Shown here: positions 36,368 through 46,500 of the stretch, piece after piece
How positions within the stretch are numbered: the first letter of the stretch is position 1
Layout of the letters: every line of letters begins with the position of its first letter
NCBI GenBank assembly: GCA_010645155.1
Contig: CM021318.1
Coordinates: 8,795,550 to 8,859,549 of the forward strand
Direction: 5' to 3'
Length of the DNA stretch: 64,000 bases
From: Tigriopus japonicus
Lineage: Eukaryota; Arthropoda; Copepoda; Harpacticoida; Harpacticidae
Notes under the pieces: model-generated
Told to the model about the DNA's origin: nothing
What the model saw: the letters and a program-made list of their open reading frames with translations, nothing else
Databases searched by the model: none
Translations under genes and position numbers: made by a program

Positions 36368-37843
36368 TTAATGTCGGGGAGGACGGTCCTTCTCACGATC
36401 CATATGATCGCGATCCATCTCTTCCCGGCGACTACGACTGGATTCACGGTCGCGTTCCCGATATTCTCGCTCCTTGTAACGGTCGTCATAGTAACGATCC
36501 TCACGCGGGGGACGATGATGCGGATCGCGATCACGAGAGCGTGAGCGCTCCCGGTGATGATGGTAGTATTCTCTTGACGGTCGGTATTCGCGCTCTCGTT
36601 CGCGTTCACGGCTGTAAGACCGTCGTCGAGCGGGTCGATGACGCTCCCGATCGCGAGATCGTGAGCGTTCGCGTCGAGCACCGTAACTCTTGTTCTCGAT
36701 ACCGTGAAGCGTGTCTTGAAGCGAGGATATCAGGATCCGACAACGATCGTCGTGGGCCACTTTGGACTGCTTAATGAGAGATATGGCCGTGACCAGGGTC
36801 TCAATGGCGCTGGCATATTCACCCGCCGCGGCATCCTGAACCGCGCGCGCAATCGCTGAGCTGGACACGGTGCGATTGCGTCCCATAATTTCTTCGAACT
36901 CAATCTCACTGAGGGCGTGACCGGGTGGCACGCCGTACGAAGTGGAAGCGGGTGGGGCACCATGCGGGAAGAAGGCCGGGTTGACGTGGGGAGCCGGCGG
37001 GATACCCGGGGGCGGTACACGGGGGATGATGGGCGGCGGATTGGCCATGAGCGGCGGGGGACCGCCAAGGGGCGGTGGCCGCGCTAACATGGGTCGACCC
37101 ACGCCCGGTGGTGGCCGACTAAAGGGTGGCGGGGGACCGCGTAACATCCCACGTCCCAAGGGCGGTCGACCCAAACTACCCGTCATGGGCGGATGCGACC
37201 CTCGTAAAGGCGCACTAGCCGGCGGTTGAGCCGGGGGTCGCGTCTTACTCTGCGATTCGAACTGAATCAAAGCTTGTTTGGTGGCGTAAGTGACCACGGG
37301 GTTTTGGCCGTGCAACTCTTTCTTGGGCAACTTCTCCATGAGCACCTTCATGGACGTCTCGGATCCCAAAGTCACGCAACAGAAGCCTTTCGATTGGCCA
37401 TTGGCGCGGTTCTCGTGGAACTTGACCTCGATGAAATCCCCGATGCCCACACTCTGAACGGCATCGCTAATATCTTGATCCGTGGTCCACCAAGTCAAAT
37501 TGCCCACATACATCTGATATCTCCGACTGTGCCCGCCCCCTAATCCCCCACTGCCCTGTGTGGGCGTGGATGGGACAGACCCTTCGCGTCCATCTTCGGA
37601 GGAACGAGCGCTTTCGCGTTTAATCTCCGATCCCGAGGAAGCCAAGACGTCATCGTACAGGTCGCCAGCCGCATCTTGCCCGCTCTGACTGTCTTGTCGA
37701 GCCGTACCCCGCCCCGATCCACCGCCCATGGGATCATCATCCTCATCGTCGTCCTCGTGAGTGAGGCTAGTATTACCGAAATCCTCGACATCTGCGTATA
37801 GATCGATATCCACGCCGCCTCCATTATTCCCGGCGTCACTCAT
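36368..37843 (-). CDS. CPSF6: Cleavage and polyadenylation specificity factor subunit 6 (CFIm68)
   Basis: A single uninterrupted frame of 491 residues. The acidic N terminus carries DIDLYADVEDF and DLYDDV motifs like the vertebrate protein. An RRM follows at about residues 110-185, with YVGNLTWWTTDQDI and ENRANGQSKGF nearly identical to human CPSF6. Residues 200-300 are Pro/Gly-rich and contain the conserved APHVNPAFF. A helical block (LSEIEFEEIMGRNR through AIETLVTAISLIKQSK) and an Arg/Ser/Glu/His-rich tail from about 390 complete the match. CPSF6 pairs with NUDT21 in cleavage factor Im, which binds UGUA upstream of poly(A) sites and affects poly(A) site choice; the RS-like tail is normally used for nuclear import. 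The lack of introns in the coding region is notable, because vertebrate CPSF6 has several. The N terminus is chosen at the only upstream ATG with an open frame. Confidence 0.95.
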   Translation of the reverse strand: MSDAGNNGGGVDIDLYADVEDFGNTSLTHEDDDEDDDPMGGGSGRGTARQDSQSGQDAAGDLYDDVLASSGSEIKRESARSSEDGREGSVPSTPTQGSGGLGGGHSRRYQMYVGNLTWWTTDQDISDAVQSVGIGDFIEVKFHENRANGQSKGFCCVTLGSETSMKVLMEKLPKKELHGQNPVVTYATKQALIQFESQSKTRPPAQPPASAPLRGSHPPMTGSLGRPPLGRGMLRGPPPPFSRPPPGVGRPMLARPPPLGGPPPLMANPPPIIPRVPPPGIPPAPHVNPAFFPHGAPPASTSYGVPPGHALSEIEFEEIMGRNRTVSSSAIARAVQDAAAGEYASAIETLVTAISLIKQSKVAHDDRCRILISSLQDTLHGIENKSYGARRERSRSRDRERHRPARRRSYSREREREREYRPSREYYHHHRERSRSRDRDPHHRPPREDRYYDDRYKEREYRERDRESSRSRREEMDRDHMDREKDRPPRH

Positions 37844-38189
37844 GGTAGAAGGATTGGACAGACAAACAGACAGACCGAGAGAGAGCGAGAGGTAGGTCTC
37901 TCACGGTCAATCCCCTCACTTTGAAAGGCTGGGATGGGCGGGACCGAAAGGTCGGCACTGGAGGAGATGACCCTGGCCAAGTCAGAAGGGATTCGGGAGT
38001 ACACTAACTGAAAATCCGGCGATGAATTGGATGTCTGATGCAGACGGGATGCTGAATGGAGAGGGTGCCTCAAGGAAAGGAAGGAGAACAGCGTTGCCGG
38101 GCTTTTTGAAGCCGACACTGCCAAAAGAAGTTTGAAATACTGCCACTCGATGCCCTATGGAAAATAACCCCGGAGAGGACCGACCATAC

Positions 38190-38330
38190 CAGCCTAATGT
38201 TTTGTAAAACCATTGTCAAGCCCCAGCTAACATTTGCTTGCCACGTTTATCAATCAGTTGTGACGAAACAAATGGACATCTTTTGAACGCAACAATTCAA
38301 AAGTATTGCAACATCAGCTTGGGGGTTAAT
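38190..38330 (+). pseudogene. Relic of a LINE reverse-transcriptase C-terminal region
   Basis: One frame reads MFCKTIVKPQLTFACHVYQS and continues with VVTKQMDIF, a stop, then TQQFKSIAT. This resembles the LYKTLVRPHLEYA...W segment followed by ERVQRRATK near the end of reverse transcriptases in Jockey/CR1-type LINEs. The frame is short and broken, so the copy is dead. Confidence 0.45.
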
Positions 38331-38387
38331 AGACTATCACAATTTTCATTCAGAAATTTTGTCAAATGAAGCCTTAATTATCGTGCC

Positions 38388-38480
38388 TTTTTTCTTCAGT
38401 GCGACAAACAAAGGCAACATGGGTTGATCTAAAGAACAATACACAGCAAATTTGAATAAATTGGCACACAATAAAGAGCA
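38388..38480 (+). repeat. Direct repeat, copy 1
   Basis: Similar to 39468-39568 in the same orientation. Shared words include TTTTCTTCAGTG, GACAAACA, AGAACA and TTGAAT. The spacing of about 1.1 kb could reflect two insertions or a local duplication; no coding content. Confidence 0.45.
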
Positions 38481-39467
38481 AAAGAAAAGCCAAAGAGCTC
38501 TGAACTCCTCACAAAAGGTGCAGGACAATATTACCTAAACAGGCTGCCGATTAATATCAAGTTCAGGTTTCAAGTTTTTTCTCAATTTCAAGTTTTTGTA
38601 TGCAACCTTTAGGAGTGCAGCCATACACTGTCACAAAAAGCGACCTCAAGCGGCAAAACTTGCATAATCTGGAGTGCAGATATGGAAAAATTCCTTAAAA
38701 CTACTCATCACTTTCCTAAGTTGGGATGCCTCTCTTTCATCCCCAATGAAAAGAAAATGGCGACTGTCACCTGATAATTGTTAATTCTTGTATGAATAAA
38801 TAGTTTTAGTTTTTGAAAACATCATGATTTTTGCCTCATTTTGAAGTTATTACAGACCTAAAGTGTCAACTTCAATTTCAAAATCAGTTGCACTCTACAA
38901 TGAGGAGCGAGAAAAAAGGGCAAAAGAAGAAGGCAAAAGGCGCCATTGACCAATTAAGAGTGATCAATTTCAGACCAACAAAAAGAAGAAAAAAAACATC
39001 AGACCTTTGCTCTATACCTTCAAAAATTCAGGAGGTCTACCTTGTGAAGCCAGCCCCATTCTGCCACTATTTGAAGAAATCTTCGATAAAATCGACTTAA
39101 AACAATATATATAATTTGCTGATAATTTTTCTTTTTGTTTTTTGGGGTCTTTTTTGCTCTACTGACACTTTTTTCTTTGCAATTGAAACGTTTTTGCTGC
39201 TATTTTTGGCCTCTTCAAATTTCCATTGTCGTCAAGTTTCACATACTAACTTTGGCAAAAAGTGATAGCAAACCCTTCACCTGGCATTGCTGTGGGATAC
39301 TAGAATTACACTATCCTAGAGTGGTGGAAATTTGATGTAAAATAGGTTCAGAAACTGGAGTGGGTGATGTCAGATATGTCTGAAAGACGTTGAATTCAAT
39401 TTCTCAAAATAGAGAATAGGCCCAATTCTAACGTCTAATGTGAGGCAAAGCAAGTTGGCGATTCAAT

Positions 39468-39568
39468 TTTTTTGCTTTTCTTCAGTGTGACAAACAGAAG
39501 CGTCATTGGTTAATCTTTAGAACAGTACATTGCAAGTTTGAATTAATTGTCACTCAATGAAATGCAAA
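39468..39568 (+). repeat. Direct repeat, copy 2
   Basis: Partner of the repeat at 38388-38480, with about three-quarters of positions alike by eye. Confidence 0.45.
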
Positions 39569-41124
39569 TGAAATTCAAGGTTTGTCCTAAGTAATAGAAT
39601 ATTGTTTTCTAAGTTTAATTGTCATAGAAAATATGAAAATCCAGAAATTTAGATGGGATTGATCATTCATAATTAATGAATCTTCTACTACTACTTTTTC
39701 CGATGATGAAGGGCAAAAATAATTTCTACAGCCAAAAGTCAAACTTCCTTTTTTGGCTCAAGAAAACAAATTATGGCAGCACTGCAATTCTGAAGCGCAC
39801 TTAGTCCAGTGTTGCTTTTTACCTACAACTGTAAATGTATCTTTTAAGTTTCTAACATATTGTCCCACCCGTTGACTCAACTTGTAAATGTACGTAAAGG
39901 CCCCTGATTTACTTTTCAAAGTTAATCACCTGCGGAATACTTAGTAAAACTGTTTGGGGGTTGTCTCAGAAACCAACTCCAAACACTGCGAACCGAAATG
40001 GCAACACTGTCCATAACTTATAATTTACCTACGCAACCTCGAATTGCAAAGCAATCCCTAAAAAACATTGGTGTGATGAGTTTTGAACCTTCCAAAACTG
40101 CTGTTACTGAACAATCTTTTAAGGCTTGACAAAAGTCAGACGTTTCTTGGCTGAATTTTGCAATAGAAAATCTCCCAGCCTTCCAAAAACAAGAGTGCAA
40201 ATTACATCACGCGCTTTGTCACCCTTATCAAAGTGTGTTATCAAACCCTAAAAAAGCCTTGAACTTGAATGCTATCAAATGCATATGACGGTGTCAACTA
40301 CATCATAATAAATCAAAGTGACTTAGTGAGATGAAAATTCTGGAAACGCCGATCTAGCCCAGAGGGTGTGGGTCGGCTGGACAAGTTTGCTGCTTTTCTA
40401 TTCGACTTTTCGCGCACCAACAAACCTTAAAACAGGCTTGCTATTTTAGAGGTGATAAAAGTAAACGTGACACATGAAAATGATGCAATAAAAAATCAAA
40501 AAAGTCTGCATGCAGAAGTCTTTCAATGACTTGGTTAAAAAGCCAATGAAATCGCTTGAAATTGATCTAAGCACAAACTTAACAGATATGGATTGAGCCA
40601 GCCCTCAAGTTGCAAGAAAATGGAACAAAATACGGATAACGTAAAACATAAAATGTAATGTGACAACATTACATGAAAAGGTATTTTGTGAAGGGAATAG
40701 AAAGGCGAACACTGGTATATATTGAAATCGTCGAAATTTCGGTTCCTGATGTGTAACTGACGTGACATAAAATACAATTTCTTGTTCCAAACTCCTCAGT
40801 TCATTGATTTTGATTTTGCCACCTTAATGAAAATGAAGGACTTAGAACTTATTAAGCATTGCCTCTGGATATAGCACTAGCTTGTAGATAGTAAAATGTT
40901 AAGGTTTTAAGGAAATGTCTTGCTTTCTCCATTATTTTGCAAATATACTTTTTAAACAACATCTTTGACTATATAGGTTTTAAAGGTCATTTAAATCAAT
41001 CAGCGTAAACCTGTAAACATCAACTTCAGATGATTTGGGTGATCAAACCAATAAACCAATTGGAGAGTTTTACAAAAACTCTCCTCATCGGTGTTCTGTT
41101 ACATAACAAACTATATCACACATA

Positions 41125-41455
41125 GAGAGGTGGACAGTTCCTCAAATCGGCACTAGGACGCCACCTAGTTTTAATGTTTCCAGTTTTTGAGGTTTTGACT
41201 TCCCTTCAGCACCATTTAAGATAATGCAATGCTCTGCCTTTTAGGTGGTCAGTTAATCGACCATGCTAACTCAAATTGAGTGTTGGATGCAAGACGTAGA
41301 AACTAAAAACTTCGAATAATATCTGTTCATAATGAGCAATTTTGCGTTCAAGATTTTAGAGTACTGGAAGAGCTTTGATCATGGCAGTTTTTGCAACGAT
41401 TGTGGCGCAGCCCGATCAGCCCACAAAGCTCAAAAATTATGCCAGTCCTTTACAC
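41125..41455 (+). repeat. Dispersed repeat, copy B
   Basis: Partner of the repeat at 9845-10100, in the same orientation and slightly longer. It ends less than 200 bp upstream of the BTB-PHD start codon, so it may lie in or beside that promoter. Confidence 0.6.
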
Positions 41456-41644
41456 GTCTCTATTGTGTCATTTAAACCCCTTTGAATTGGACCTTTTTTC
41501 TCCGATTTCTTTGGCAAGCCTGAACCGTGCTAGAAGACAGGATATACAAAACAGGGTCTGCGAACCTTCATCCAACTGGTTCTAGGACTTGCTCACCATC
41601 GTCCTTCATTCCCCTTCTGAAGTGTTATCCCGTTAGACCGGACA

Positions 41645-43427
41645 ATGCTGTGTACTCCGGAAGATGGCCCCGCCCAGGCGGCCATAATTGGTCCGTCGTC
41701 GCCGAATGCCAACGATTCGCCCGCCCTTTCTTCCGTATCGTCGTCTTCTTCTTCGCAAAGAATGATGAGTTTCGCGGGCTTTCAGGCTTACTTATGTACG
41801 GTAGCGCGTTTATGCCGGGAAACGGAGAAATACACGGATGTACGGGTTGAATGTTCCGATGGGGTGTTGCACGCCCACCGTTTAGTTCTGGGTTCGGCCT
41901 CACCGTTTTTGCGCGCTTTGTTCCTGGATCATCCGCCAGGCTTGGATGTCCATTTGATGATCCCAACCATGCGGAAAGCCGTGGTGGGCACGTTGTTAGA
42001 GTTCCTTTACACGGTGAGGAATGCAGACAAATTTGAGTCTGTCGAGTGTGGGAGACAATTCGACAAGTGAAATGAACCCTTGCGCGATTCTTGTTCAAGA
42101 TCCTCGCAAGATACAAGATGAAAGTAGTCTGAGGCATTGTTTTTAGAGATTAAGGAATTGTTTTGAGCGAAATACTTGAGACAATTTTGCGAGTTCGAAA
42201 GATACTAATATGATTTTTGAGTTATTGCCAAGAGAAAAAAAGAAATCAACATTGACGATATTATGGTCATCAACCCTTCACGCTCTTTGTAAACCATTCA
42301 CAACTCGAAGCACATGTCATCGCCTTTCAACCTATTCCAAATCTACTTGATAATGCACAAAATAGGTTAGGAAATTTGATGGCTTTTTTCGACTGAAAAG
42401 AACACATTGATAAGAAAATCATTTTCATAGGTTAAAAATTTGATGAAAGAATAATTCATGCCACGAGACAGATGATTGTAAATAGATAGATAGATTTATT
42501 TCAGGGACTCGTAATAACTTTGTAAGTGATAAATAAGTAAAATAAGATAAAACACGTCATTGGAAATAAGATAGTGAGATCCCTAGGATCCCCATAAACC
42601 GTTTGGTTTGTTTTCAATATTCCCTTAACTATTTTTAGGGAAAAATGGTGCTAGCCAGGAGCAACACTCACGACTTGCAACAACTAGTTCACATCCTGCA
42701 AATTGACCCGGAAAATGTTCGCATTGACACGCCTTCTCCGGATCCCAAGGAGACCAAATTAGTTCAAGCCAAAATCACGGCCATCAAAGGAGGTGTGCGA
42801 GTCGTGCCTCATACTCCAACGACGCGAAGTAGTGAAACTAGAGCACAATCTCCGGCTCCCAATCCATCCGAAGGAAGTGGTCGTCCACAACGGACCACAA
42901 CCAAACGAAGGATATCAAACGATCCCACCCCAACCTCTGATTCCGCCCTTCCCAAAGTGAAAGAACTAAAAAGTGAGCTCATGATTCTAGCCTAAACTGC
43001 AAACTCTCATATCTAGAGACCTTTGTCCTTTCTGTTTCTAGTCATACTTCCGAACCCCAATAGTTTGGTCCAAAGCATGAAGAAAGCCAACTCAACCACT
43101 GCCGCTAAACATGGCAAGACCCTCCGACGTCGAAGTACACGCCGAAGGCCGACCCCGCCTCCAAGCTCGACGAATTTGCAAGCGGACTCAACCCCAACAG
43201 GATTTCATGACATGAGCAATGTTCACACGTGGGTGTGTGCTTTATGTGGCCAATTCGATCCGATTCTTCCACCAGGCACAGAGTCCGGACCATCCTCCGA
43301 AACCGAATGGGTCGGATGTGATTGCGATCGTTGGTATCACAAGTACTGCACCAAATTGCCTTCCATTGACGACAGCTTTGAGTGTAATCAAGTCAACCTC
43401 ACCTGTCTTCCTGTGAAAGAGACTTGA
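41645..43427 (+). CDS. BTB/POZ and PHD-finger protein
   Basis: Three exons in consistent phase, 41645-42013, 42639-42972 and 43042-43427, give 362 residues. Residues about 44-150 are a BTB/POZ domain: YTDVRVECSDGVLHAHRLVL followed by GSASPFLRALF, and FLYTGKM built across the first junction. The middle (about 150-285) is Ser/Thr/Pro-rich and basic, with RRRSTRRRP resembling a nuclear localisation or DNA-contact segment. Near the C terminus is a PHD-like zinc finger: WVCALC, then WVGCDCDRWYHKYC, then FECNQVNLTC. Its spacing is irregular: C-x-C where C-x2-C is usual, and the last Cys pair is six residues apart. BTB domains dimerise or recruit cullin/repressor partners; PHD fingers read histone tails, so a chromatin role is likely but inferred. 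I do not recognise a named orthologue. Confidence 0.75.
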
Positions 43428-43536
43428 GAGATCCTCTCAGGGAACCACAGATGCCCTATTAGATCTCAAAGCACAGAGCCCTTTTTATGAATGCCTAAAA
43501 TGATGTCTTTTTAATCCCAAATTCCAGTTAAAAATT

Positions 43537-43555
43537 AATAAATGCGAGCAATAAA
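43537..43555 (+). terminator. Poly(A) signals of the BTB-PHD gene
   Basis: Two AATAAA hexamers at 43537-43542 and 43550-43555, about 110 nt after the stop codon. Cleavage some 15-25 nt further would place the 3' end inside or beside the last DIS3L codons on the opposite strand. Confidence 0.65.
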
Positions 43556-43580
43556 TTAGCTCTAATATGTGAACTAGAAA

Positions 43581-46500
43581 TTATTTTATTTCGTCACTGA
43601 TCGCCATTTGCCGCATTTGCTGAAAGAATTCGTACATTGACGCCTTTTCTCGTCTCTTGGCCTTACTTTTGGGCGCAATTGATGAAGTGTCATCAACCTC
43701 CATACTGGTTTCCTCGCTCTCCTCGTTGTTGGAATCTCCATCATTCAGGGCTTGATCTTTGCGGATCTCGTCCAAAAAATTGACCTCGCCCTGATCCAAT
43801 TGGACCTTTTCTGAATTCTTCGGAGGCTTTGAGCTCAGGAGGTAATACTTCAACACACAAGGATGAACGTCCGAGCCCTTCATTTGTATGGTAATCGTGA
43901 CGTGATCAAAGATTTTGAATATCTGTTGACCACGAGCTGATTCCACATGAAGAGAGTGGTCATCCTTCCATAAAACACCATTAACCCACATGGGTCCAAG
44001 TTTTTTGTCACAATAAAGAACTTCGCCGGAAGTATTTTGCATATAAACGGGACCCTTGAGTGCATAGCGGGGGATATAAACCAGAAAACCATTGGCTCTG
44101 ACACTGACAATGACGGCCTCAACAATGCAACGTGGGTCATCGACATCTTTGCCCTTGAAATACAACGTTTGAAATAACGTCTGCGAGGACCGCTGGGCTT
44201 GTTGGGCAGCTCGATTTCGTTCATTGATGTGACCTGCCAAATCGCGCAATTCTGAGTTTCCCATTAAAGCATTCTGGTTAGTCTTGGCTTCAGAATTTGT
44301 CCACCAATCCTGATTCTCCAAAGCAGCTAGGAGAAGTCTGTGGACCACAATGTCGGCATATCGTCGGATGGGTGAGGTAAAATGCGTGTACTGCCCTAAA
44401 GCCAAGCCATAGTGCTCCCACTGCTCAGGATTGACTGATCCAGTGGAAAAATACACGGCTTGTACCATGGCCTGTGTGGCTAGGTTGCGGAGTAGGAAAT
44501 TGACAATGGGATCCTTGGGGTCATTGCATTTGTTTAAGGACTCTGCCAGAACTTTGTTGCACCAGACATCGATGTGCCAACCACGTGATGCAGCAACTTG
44601 TTTGAGTTCTTGGAAATTTTCCTTGCTAGGGGCAGGATGGCGACGCAACAGGGATTGGTGAGGAAAGCTTTTGGCAATCTTCTTGGCCACCCAATGGTTG
44701 GCAAAGATCATGCATTCTGCGACAGTCTCGTGGATTTTTAGGTGCTCCTTGGGCTTAATATCCTCTAGATTTGCCCTCTGGAACTCAAACTGGACCTCGG
44801 TACTTTCAAGTTGAAGGGCTCCACCGCGCTCACGTCTGGTTTGGATACTCTGGGCAATGTTGCTTAACATGGTAAGTGATTCCTTGAGGGCCTTGAATTT
44901 CTTGGCAAGACCTTGTCCACTGACCCCTTGCAACTCGGGGATCATCTTTTGCATCTCAAGAGCGGATTTCCCATTGATCACATCCTGTGCAGCTTCGTAA
45001 AACAGTTTGTAAGCAGACCTAATGATGGTTCGGCCATACCACACACTAATGACCTCATGGGTCGAAGGGTCAAGCTCCCAAAGGACAGAGACGGCAAAGC
45101 GATCCACGTTCCCGAGTAACGAACAAATATTGGCGGACAGGACCGATGGCAGCATGTCGTATCTTCTGTCGGCAAGATAAACCGTTGTGGCACGGCGTCG
45201 ACCTTCCAAATCAGTTAGAGAGTTCAACGGGACAAAGTAGGTGACGTCTGCAATGTGGACCCCTAATTCCAAGTTGCCGTTAGTGAGTTTCCTCACAGAA
45301 AGCGTGTCGTCCACGTCTTCGCAGCCTTGTGGGTCAATGCTCATGACAAAATGGGATTTCCGAAGGTCTTTGCGTTTGGCAATCTCTTCTTCCGTTGGTT
45401 GCCAATCGTCTTTGGGCATTTCGGCCAAGATCCCTTGGGAAAAGGGTGTGATTGAGATCTCATTCTCGGCCAAAATCCCATCGATTTCCGTGTTCAAATT
45501 TCCAATCTTGCCCAAGGAGCGAACAAAATGTCCGTTTGGGTATTGGCTGTTAACGGGCCAATTATCAATTCTGACCACAATCCGTTCGTGGGCCAACTTT
45601 TCACCTTGAGCGGTCAAGATTCGAATTCTAGGGATGCGGTAGTCGTAGGGAAAAGCTAAGATCCTCTTACCAGATTTTCGATTAAGACTAGTGGCTTCTT
45701 CTTTTGGAATGGTCGCGATGTATTCGCGCCAGTTCCGTTGGAGGATGCCCACAATTCGTCCTGTTGGTTCCACATCCGCTCTTTGTTCCCAAACCTCTTC
45801 TTTATCCTGGTTGTCAGCGTCTGAGCCCAGCTTGGTGATTTTGCTTCGCCATTCGGACTTTGGTAAGAGCTGAACCACAACCAAATCTCCATGAACCGCC
45901 CTATTTCTAAGAACCATTCCCGGGATGAGGATATCCATATCAGTCGACTTAGAGGTGTCGCTTTGTCGGTGAACAAACGCCTCAGTGGCCGCATGATGTT
46001 TGTCCACACTGAGCTTGCCCGCCACAAATTTGCCCTGCCTGATACCGGCTTCCAAAACTTCGAGTTTGAAATAGTCCTTGTAGTCTTGATCCGAGTCCTT
46101 TATGGACCGGGCAATCCTAGCTTCAATGAGACTTTGAAATAAGTCTTGGATGTCGGGCAAGTTGGGCCAGAAATCTGTCAAGTATTCGCCTAGGCGTAAA
46201 ACGAAAACCTCGAGTCTCTTGGCGGCAAAATGATCGACAATCTCCTGATCTTCCGTGATCATCACAATGGGCTTTTGGCCACCCAAATGTTCATAGTACC
46301 ACTTGGCAGCCTTATATGCCAGCTCTGCTCGATGCATCTCCAAAGTGACCTTGGGATCTCTGTCCATAAAAGTGTGCTCAAAAAACTCGTTCGGAAAAAA
46401 GATACTGGCCTTTTGAGGGTCCTTGATCAAGGTGCACAGTTTTCCATACTTGCTCAAACTAGCTTGATTCACCGAATTCACCACGGACTGACAGAAGATC

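Larger units (their letters stand above)
38125..41640. other. Intergenic DNA between divergent CPSF6 and BTB-PHD genes
   Basis: About 3.5 kb, AT-rich. It contains a LINE reverse-transcriptase relic (38190-38330), a pair of direct repeats (38388-38480 and 39468-39568), and copy B of a dispersed repeat (41125-41455) close to the BTB-PHD start. No further gene could be supported; promoters of both flanking genes must lie at its ends. Confidence 0.55.

Noticed and set aside
36541..37839. Several open frames antisense to CPSF6 or in its other frames
   Set aside because: They arise from the GC-rich, repetitive Pro/Gly and Arg/Ser codons of CPSF6 and have no features of their own.
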